Below, piece after piece: positions 5,718 through 9,999 of a stretch of DNA of 9,999 nucleotides. The translations under genes were made by a program, and so were the position numbers. Under the pieces are notes generated by a model that did no database searches, was not told the DNA's origin, and was given only the letters and a program-made list of their open reading frames with translations. Location: positions 1 through 9,999 of the forward strand of contig RFIO01000263.1 of assembly GCA_003695205.1 (NCBI GenBank), read 5' to 3'. The stretch comes from Deltaproteobacteria bacterium (lineage in GTDB: Bacteria > Desulfobacterota > Desulfuromonadia > Desulfuromonadales > Geothermobacteraceae). Position 1 is the first letter of the stretch. The number at the start of each line of letters is the position of its first letter.

Positions 5718-6554
5718 ATGGTCCGCATTGCCTCGGCCCCGCTCCGTCTCAAGCAACTGCGCCTCGAAGCACGGCGACAGCTGGCCGGTCTGGTGGGCGG
5801 CACAGCCGTGAGCCGCCGCCCGGGGCATGGCCTCGATTTCCATGAACTGCGACCCTACCAGCCCGGGGACGATATCCGCCATCTCGACTGGAATGTCACC
5901 GCCCGGCTGGACGTGCCGCACGTACGCCGCTACCGGGAAGAGCATGGTCGCAACATCCTGCTGCTGGCCGACCTGTCAACCTCCATGCTGCCGCCGGTTT
6001 TCGAAATGCTGCAGGAGGTGGCCGCCCTGCTGGTCTTCGCCGCCCTGGGGCAGCGCGACCGCGTCGGCCTGTGCGCCTTCGCCGACACCCTGCTCTGGAG
6101 CCAACCACCCCGCGGGAGCGAAACCGAAGGCTGGCGTCTGCTTCATCGGCTGCAGCAAAGCCGTACGACCGGGAACGCGACAGACCTGCGGCCGCCCCTG
6201 GAGGCGGCCGGACGGCTGATGCCGCGCCCCGGCATGATTTTGCTGCTTACCGACGGCTACTGCCGGCTGCCGGAATCGCCTCTGCGCAGACTCGCCGCAC
6301 GTCACGACTGTATCGCCCTGCTTTTGCGCCCGGACAACCTGACCCGGCTGCCGGCCGGGCTCTGGGGCCTCAGGGATGCCGAAAGCGGTCAGCCGGAATT
6401 GGCCTGGTCGACAGGTGACAACCCGGGCGCGGCTGACAGCGACAGCACATGCGACAGGTTGCGCCAGCTCGGGTTCGATCCCCTGGTGCTCAATGGCCGA
6501 CGCGAGCCGCTGGCCGACCTGATGGCCTTTTTCCGCCGGCGGAGACAGGGATGA
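5718..6554 (+). CDS. DUF58 protein with vWA-like domain (MoxR partner)
   Basis: The protein has 278 residues. The DUF58 signature spans about 36-64: G.GLDFHELR.Y.PGDD.R.LDWN.TAR. It is followed by a vWA-type fold with MIDAS residues DLSTS (85-89), a Thr in GNATDL (about 152-157), and LLTDG (176-180). No signal peptide or clear membrane helix is seen, so it is probably cytoplasmic, where it can meet MoxR. DUF58 proteins are the standard second gene of MoxR operons; a direct interaction is expected, but the biochemical role is unknown. The ribosome site before the ATG is poor, and the gene starts 6 nt after the moxR stop (TGA GCA GCC ATG), so translation probably depends on moxR translation. 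The frame is closed directly upstream by that TGA, so no longer start exists. The stop overlaps the next ATG by 4 bp. Confidence 0.92.
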   Translation: MVRIASAPLRLKQLRLEARRQLAGLVGGTAVSRRPGHGLDFHELRPYQPGDDIRHLDWNVTARLDVPHVRRYREEHGRNILLLADLSTSMLPPVFEMLQEVAALLVFAALGQRDRVGLCAFADTLLWSQPPRGSETEGWRLLHRLQQSRTTGNATDLRPPLEAAGRLMPRPGMILLLTDGYCRLPESPLRRLAARHDCIALLLRPDNLTRLPAGLWGLRDAESGQPELAWSTGDNPGAADSDSTCDRLRQLGFDPLVLNGRREPLADLMAFFRRRRQG

Positions 6555-7192
6555 TACGCCTGCTGTTGCTGCTGGCGGTCCTGCTGCCGACCTTTGCCGG
6601 CGCCTCGAACCCGGAAGTTCTCATCGAGCCGGCCCCTGCCCGCCTGGGGGAACCGGTTCGCGTCAGTTATCTTCTGCCGCCGGGATCCTGGCAGCTACCC
6701 GGGCTGCCGGATTTCGGCGGTCTGGCACCGCTGTCGCCCCCCCACATCAGCGATGAAAAGCTGGTTCTCGAACTGCTGCCGCTGCGCCCCGGCCCGACCC
6801 GGCTGCCAGAACTGACCCTGACCAACGGCCCGCGTGCCATCCGTACGGCCCGGGCATCGCTGGAGATTGTCGATCCCGTTCCCGCAAATACCAAACCTGC
6901 CGGGCGTCTGGACTGGTCGCCGCCGACTCACGCATGGAAGCTGCCGGTCTTCCTGGCATTGACCGGCCTGCTGGCGGGCCTGACGGCGCTGGGGATCTGG
7001 CACCGAAGGCGAAGACCGCGCTTCGCCTTCCCGGATGCGGAACGACGGCAGCTGTCCCGGCTACCTGCCGGACCCGAGCGCGACCGGCTGGCGCGGGATC
7101 TGGAGCTCTGGCTCTATGGCCCCTACCGCCCCGGGGACAGGGAACTTAGGGAATGGTGGCAACGGGCGCGGCGCCTGGAGGACGGACGGTGA
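6551..7192 (+). CDS. Small BatD-like/DUF4381-like membrane protein of the Bat operon
   Basis: The protein has 213 residues. Residues 1-18 are a signal peptide (MIRLLLLLAVLL, cut near FAGAS). A periplasmic region of about 100 residues follows, with a beta-rich pattern (RLGEPVRVSYLLPPG and LVLELLPLRPGPTRLPEL) similar in style to BatD N-terminal domains. One membrane helix is at about 131-150, and a basic cytoplasmic tail of about 60 residues ends in an ELWLYGPYR....REWWQRARR segment. This occupies the place of the DUF4381 gene in other MoxR/Bat operons, and the helix plus Trp-rich tail fits that, but the long exported domain before it does not fit the usual DUF4381 plan. The open frame runs further upstream, but ATG 6551 is chosen because it overlaps the DUF58 stop (ATGA) and begins a clean signal peptide. 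The role is not known; it may sense or present a periplasmic ligand. Confidence 0.8.
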   Translation: MIRLLLLLAVLLPTFAGASNPEVLIEPAPARLGEPVRVSYLLPPGSWQLPGLPDFGGLAPLSPPHISDEKLVLELLPLRPGPTRLPELTLTNGPRAIRTARASLEIVDPVPANTKPAGRLDWSPPTHAWKLPVFLALTGLLAGLTALGIWHRRRRPRFAFPDAERRQLSRLPAGPERDRLARDLELWLYGPYRPGDRELREWWQRARRLEDGR

Positions 7193-8172
7193 CCCTCGTC
7201 TTCACCCAGCCGGCGGCCCTGCTGCTCCTCCCCCTGGCCCTTCTTCCATGGTTTTTCCGGCGCCGCACGGCCCTGACCGTGCCGTCGCTGCGTCCCTGGC
7301 GGCCGGACTCTCCCGACTGGCGCTGCCGTCTGGCCCGCCTGCATCTCCCCCTGACCACCCTGATTCTGCTGGGTGTCATCCTCCTGCTCGCCGGCCCGGT
7401 TCTGCGCAGCAGGGAATCGATCCACGAGCGGGAAGGGGTCGACCTCGTGCTGGCGCTCGACATCTCCGCCAGCATGCGCGCCGCCGATATGAAACCGAAC
7501 CGCATGGCCGTGGCAAGGGCCGCCGCGGCCGACTTCGTGCGCAGACGCGCGCGCGACCGGATCGGCGTCATCCTCTTTGCCGGCACCCCCTGGCTCCTCT
7601 CCCCGCCAACCACCGACCGCGAGCATCTTGCCGCCCTGCTCGAAAGCGTGACCGCCGAAAGCCGCGGCACCGGTACCGCCCTGGGAGACGCCATCGGCGC
7701 GGCCCTGTCCCGGCTAAAGGATTCGACTGCCAGAAGCCGGGCGATCATCCTGCTGACCGACGGCCGGGGCAACAACGGCCGGATGGATGCCGAAACGGCC
7801 GCCAGGGCGGCCGCGGCACTGCAGGTGCGCATCTACACCATCGGCTTCGGCACCGAACAGGGTGCCATGGTCCGGTTTCAGACCGGAGGGAACATGCCGC
7901 CTGGGCACCCGGTCTCAGGCCAGAGGGTCAGCCTCGACGAGGCAACCCTGAGGCAGCTGGCCGAAAGCACCGGGGGGCGCTTCTTCCGCGCCACCGACGC
8001 CGACAGCCTGCAGCAGGTCTATCGGCGCATCGACCAGCTCGAAACAAGCCCGCTGGAGGTGCGGACCCGCACGACGGATCGGCCGCTGGCCGACGGTCTG
8101 CGCCCCCTGCTGGCCGCCCTGCTGGTGGCTGAACTGCTGCTGTTCCGTCTCTGGCTGCGGAGGTGGGCATGA
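7189..8172 (+). CDS. batA: BatA-type membrane vWA protein
   Basis: The protein has 327 residues. There are two N-terminal membrane helices (about 8-22 and 53-70), then a vWA domain (about 84-285) and a C-terminal helix (about 304-322). The MIDAS metal site is complete: DISAS (91-95), Thr in GTGTALGDAI (160-169), and LLTDG (188-192). The spacing and the ending TGGRF....D..SLQQVYRRIDQLE are those of BatA/aerotolerance vWA proteins. BatA is thought to act in the inner membrane with BatB and BatD as a MoxR-dependent complex for envelope stress. The GTG at 7189 is chosen over an upstream frame start at 7153. It has GGAGG (7177-7181) 7 nt upstream, and it overlaps the previous stop (GTGA). Assignment is good; substrate unknown. 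Confidence 0.9.
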   Translation: MTLVFTQPAALLLLPLALLPWFFRRRTALTVPSLRPWRPDSPDWRCRLARLHLPLTTLILLGVILLLAGPVLRSRESIHEREGVDLVLALDISASMRAADMKPNRMAVARAAAADFVRRRARDRIGVILFAGTPWLLSPPTTDREHLAALLESVTAESRGTGTALGDAIGAALSRLKDSTARSRAIILLTDGRGNNGRMDAETAARAAAALQVRIYTIGFGTEQGAMVRFQTGGNMPPGHPVSGQRVSLDEATLRQLAESTGGRFFRATDADSLQQVYRRIDQLETSPLEVRTRTTDRPLADGLRPLLAALLVAELLLFRLWLRRWA

Positions 8173-9500
8173 CAGCGACTCTCCTTGCCCTGTTGCTGGC
8201 CTCCCTGGCGATACGGGAAGGGCTGGCGTTCAGGCGAAGCGACAGCCATCTGCTGCGCCGCAACCTGCCGCGCCGTCTGGCTTACGATCTTCTGACCCTG
8301 GCGGCGCTGGCGCTCCTGCTGATTCCGGTGCCGACAGAGAAGCCCGGTGACATTCGGGGGGACCTTGCCCTGGCCTTCGTGGTCGATGTCTCCCGCAGCA
8401 TGGCGGCTGACGCCGGCGGAGTCAGCCGCCTCGACCGCGCCCGGCAGGACATGGCCCGCAACCTGCGGCGGGCCGAGGGCGCCGACATCGCCATGGTCGC
8501 CTTTGGCGGTCAGCCCGTGGTGCTTTCGCCGACCACCCGGGACAGCGAAGCGATACGCCTGCTGGTCGACGCCTTGGAGCCAGGCCTGGTCGCCGCCCCC
8601 GGATCGGCGCCGGAGGAGGCCGTGCTGCTGGCGCGCCAGTTGCTGCCCGAAACCGGCAGCCGCCACATCCTGCTTTACAGCGACGGCGAGCGGACCTGGC
8701 CCGAGGCACCGCCGAATCTGCCGACCGACATCCCGGTCACCGCCCTGCTACCGGGGCCGGACACAGAAGCCCCGGTGCCAGGAAGAGACGACGCGCCCGC
8801 CCTTACCCGGCCCGATCGAAAGCGGCTCGGACAGATCGCCGAACAGACCGGAGGCCGGTTTCTGCGCCTCGATGGCCGCACGCCCGGATTCGAGGCCATT
8901 CCGGAACTGGCCTCGACTGGTGAGGGTCTGCGCGACAACCGCGACCGGCTGTCGATCTGGCTGGCATTCGCCCTGCTGCTGGCCCGCGGCCTGCCGCTTG
9001 CCGCCCGGCGCCATGCCGCCGCCCTTGCCGGACTGGTTCTCCTTGTTTTCGCCGGTTGCGACCCGACAACGGAGGGTGAGGACGCCGCGGAACTCTTTCG
9101 GCAGGCTGCCGGGATGTCACCGTCGGCTGACAGCACCGCCCTGTTCGAGAAGGCGGCCGTCGAAGCATCGGGCGAATTGAAGGCGACAGCCCTGCACAAC
9201 GCCTGCAGCGACGCCCTGGTGACTGATGACCCGCGCCGCGCCCTCAGGCTGTGCCGAAACGCCCTGCTGGTGCGCCCGGGACTGACCGAAACCGTCACCA
9301 ACTATGCCCTCGCCCTGCGCCGGTCTGCCGACCTGCCAGCGGGCGCCGGTCCGGACGGCACCGCAGAAGAGCATGCCGGCGACAGCGGCATGACCGCCAA
9401 CGAGGCGCAAACGCTGCTCGACGGGCTGGAAATCCGCCCCGGCGGACATTTGCCGCCCGGCGGCCGGCCGCGACCTCTCAGGCTGGAGAAGGACTGGTGA
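8169..9500 (+). CDS. BatB/BatC-type vWA-TPR fusion protein
   Basis: The protein has 443 residues. Two N-terminal membrane helices (about 2-19 and 37-54) lead into a vWA domain (about 65-245) with MIDAS residues DVSRS (73-77) and YSDGE (170-174). The usual Thr is represented by Ser146 in APGSAPEEA. Two more hydrophobic segments follow (about 261-278 and 283-296), the second ending in FAGCD. A degenerate TPR region (about 303-385) has HNACSDAL..DD..RALRLCRNALL..P and NYALALRR. The C-terminus ends in LEKDW, as in many BatB/BatC proteins. It therefore joins in one chain what some bacteria encode as separate BatB and BatC. The ATG at 8169 overlaps the batA stop (ATGA) with GGAGG 5 nt upstream; a GTG at 8163 is less likely. 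The next gene starts on its stop (TGATG). Confidence 0.88.
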   Translation: MTATLLALLLASLAIREGLAFRRSDSHLLRRNLPRRLAYDLLTLAALALLLIPVPTEKPGDIRGDLALAFVVDVSRSMAADAGGVSRLDRARQDMARNLRRAEGADIAMVAFGGQPVVLSPTTRDSEAIRLLVDALEPGLVAAPGSAPEEAVLLARQLLPETGSRHILLYSDGERTWPEAPPNLPTDIPVTALLPGPDTEAPVPGRDDAPALTRPDRKRLGQIAEQTGGRFLRLDGRTPGFEAIPELASTGEGLRDNRDRLSIWLAFALLLARGLPLAARRHAAALAGLVLLVFAGCDPTTEGEDAAELFRQAAGMSPSADSTALFEKAAVEASGELKATALHNACSDALVTDDPRRALRLCRNALLVRPGLTETVTNYALALRRSADLPAGAGPDGTAEEHAGDSGMTANEAQTLLDGLEIRPGGHLPPGGRPRPLRLEKDW

Positions 9501-9999
9501 TGCGCTCGGCTCTGCTGATCACCATACTGACCCTGCTGTCGTGGCCGGCCATGGCCGAACCGATCCGGGTCCGGCTGCTGGTCTCCAATCCGCGGCCGTT
9601 TGCCGGCGAACCGGTGCGCCTGACTCTCGAGGTGGAACGTCCCCTGCGCGGCGCCGGTACGCTGCGTCCCCGCTGGCCGGTGGCGCCGGGCAGCATCCTG
9701 GTGGACGAACCGCCAGGCCGCACCGTGCGGCTCGACGACGAACGCGGCCTCGACCTGCTGTGCCGGGTCATCCGTCCGCTCCTCCCAGGGCCGCTCACCC
9801 TCGACCGGGCCGGGGTCGTGGCCGGAGCCAGCATCATTCCCGCCGCTGCGCGCACGCTCTTTGTCGCCCCCCTGCCAAAGACCGGCCGCCCCGAGGACTT
9901 CACCGGCCTGGTCGGACGCATGGAGGCGTCCCTCTCCCCCGCAGGCCCCGAGGGGAAAACGACCCTGAGACTTTCAGGAAATGCCGACCTGAAACTGGC
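9500..9999 (+). CDS. batD: BatD (oxygen tolerance family), N-terminal part
   Basis: The gene is cut by the right edge of the window; 166 residues are visible. It begins with a signal peptide (MRSALLITILTLLSWPAMA, cut before EP), followed by a beta-rich exported domain opening with PFAGEPVRLTLEVERP. About residues 128-139 read KTGRPEDFTGLV, matching the BatD motif '..GrP.dFsGaVG.' that precedes its second Ig-like repeat. Full BatD proteins are usually 450-600 residues with a C-terminal membrane helix, so most of it lies outside the window. AAGGA sits 6 nt before the ATG, which overlaps the preceding stop by one base. BatD proteins are thought to be periplasmic parts of the Bat complex. Assignment is good from the motif and from the gene order. 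Confidence 0.87.
   Translation, partial: MRSALLITILTLLSWPAMAEPIRVRLLVSNPRPFAGEPVRLTLEVERPLRGAGTLRPRWPVAPGSILVDEPPGRTVRLDDERGLDLLCRVIRPLLPGPLTLDRAGVVAGASIIPAAARTLFVAPLPKTGRPEDFTGLVGRMEASLSPAGPEGKTTLRLSGNADLKL

Noticed and set aside
7035..8132. 365-codon plus-strand frame overlapping batA
   Set aside because: The sequence is Pro/Arg/Gly-rich, typical of a shifted frame of a GC-rich gene; batA has a full vWA MIDAS and correct ribosome site in the other frame.
8604..8612. Loss of the MIDAS threonine in the vWA-TPR protein (Ser146 in its place)
   Set aside because: Ser or Gly-Ser at this position is common in BatB-type vWA domains and can still contact metal, so it is not a clear defect.

Overview
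The window is GC-rich, gene-dense bacterial chromosome with almost no intergenic space. It holds 13 protein genes, two of them cut by the window edges, and no RNA gene, insertion sequence, CRISPR array or prophage sign that I can see. Several features together suggest a Gram-negative bacterium of the Desulfuromonadia/Geobacter type (Desulfobacterota): a sigma-32 (RpoH) gene combined with a CIRCE operator, a vWA-TPR fusion Bat operon, and an MnmM-type methyltransferase. This placement is an inference from gene content, not a measured one.

Left part (1-1902). The tail of a zinc/quinone oxidoreductase-type (MDR) gene overlaps by 4 bp a CoA-pyrophosphatase-type Nudix hydrolase; both are on the plus strand. 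Facing them on the minus strand is an exported DUF2279 protein with its own extended -10 promoter.

Middle part (1903-3770). A compact minus-strand operon runs crcB (fluoride channel), a DUF190 PII-like protein, a TerB-fold protein, and an MnmM/YtqB-type tRNA methyltransferase. The last three are joined by 4-bp ATGA overlaps. A consensus-like sigma-70 promoter (TTGACA-17-GATAAT) lies just upstream of crcB and leaves a leader too short for a fluoride riboswitch.

Right part (3783-9999). Back-to-back with that promoter is a second sigma-70 promoter driving rpoH. A perfect CIRCE inverted repeat, the HrcA operator, lies over its predicted start point. The rpoH end overlaps a moxR AAA+ ATPase gene by 28 bp. 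An unbroken chain then follows: DUF58 vWA protein, a small signal-peptide/one-TM protein, BatA-type vWA protein, BatB/BatC-type vWA-TPR fusion, and BatD (cut by the window end). Each junction is a 1-4 bp overlap or a 6-bp gap.

The most interesting reading is that the heat-shock sigma factor and a complete MoxR/Bat envelope complex form one transcription unit under HrcA-type control. The small protein before batA, and a lipobox-like segment inside the vWA-TPR fusion, are the parts least explained by known families.
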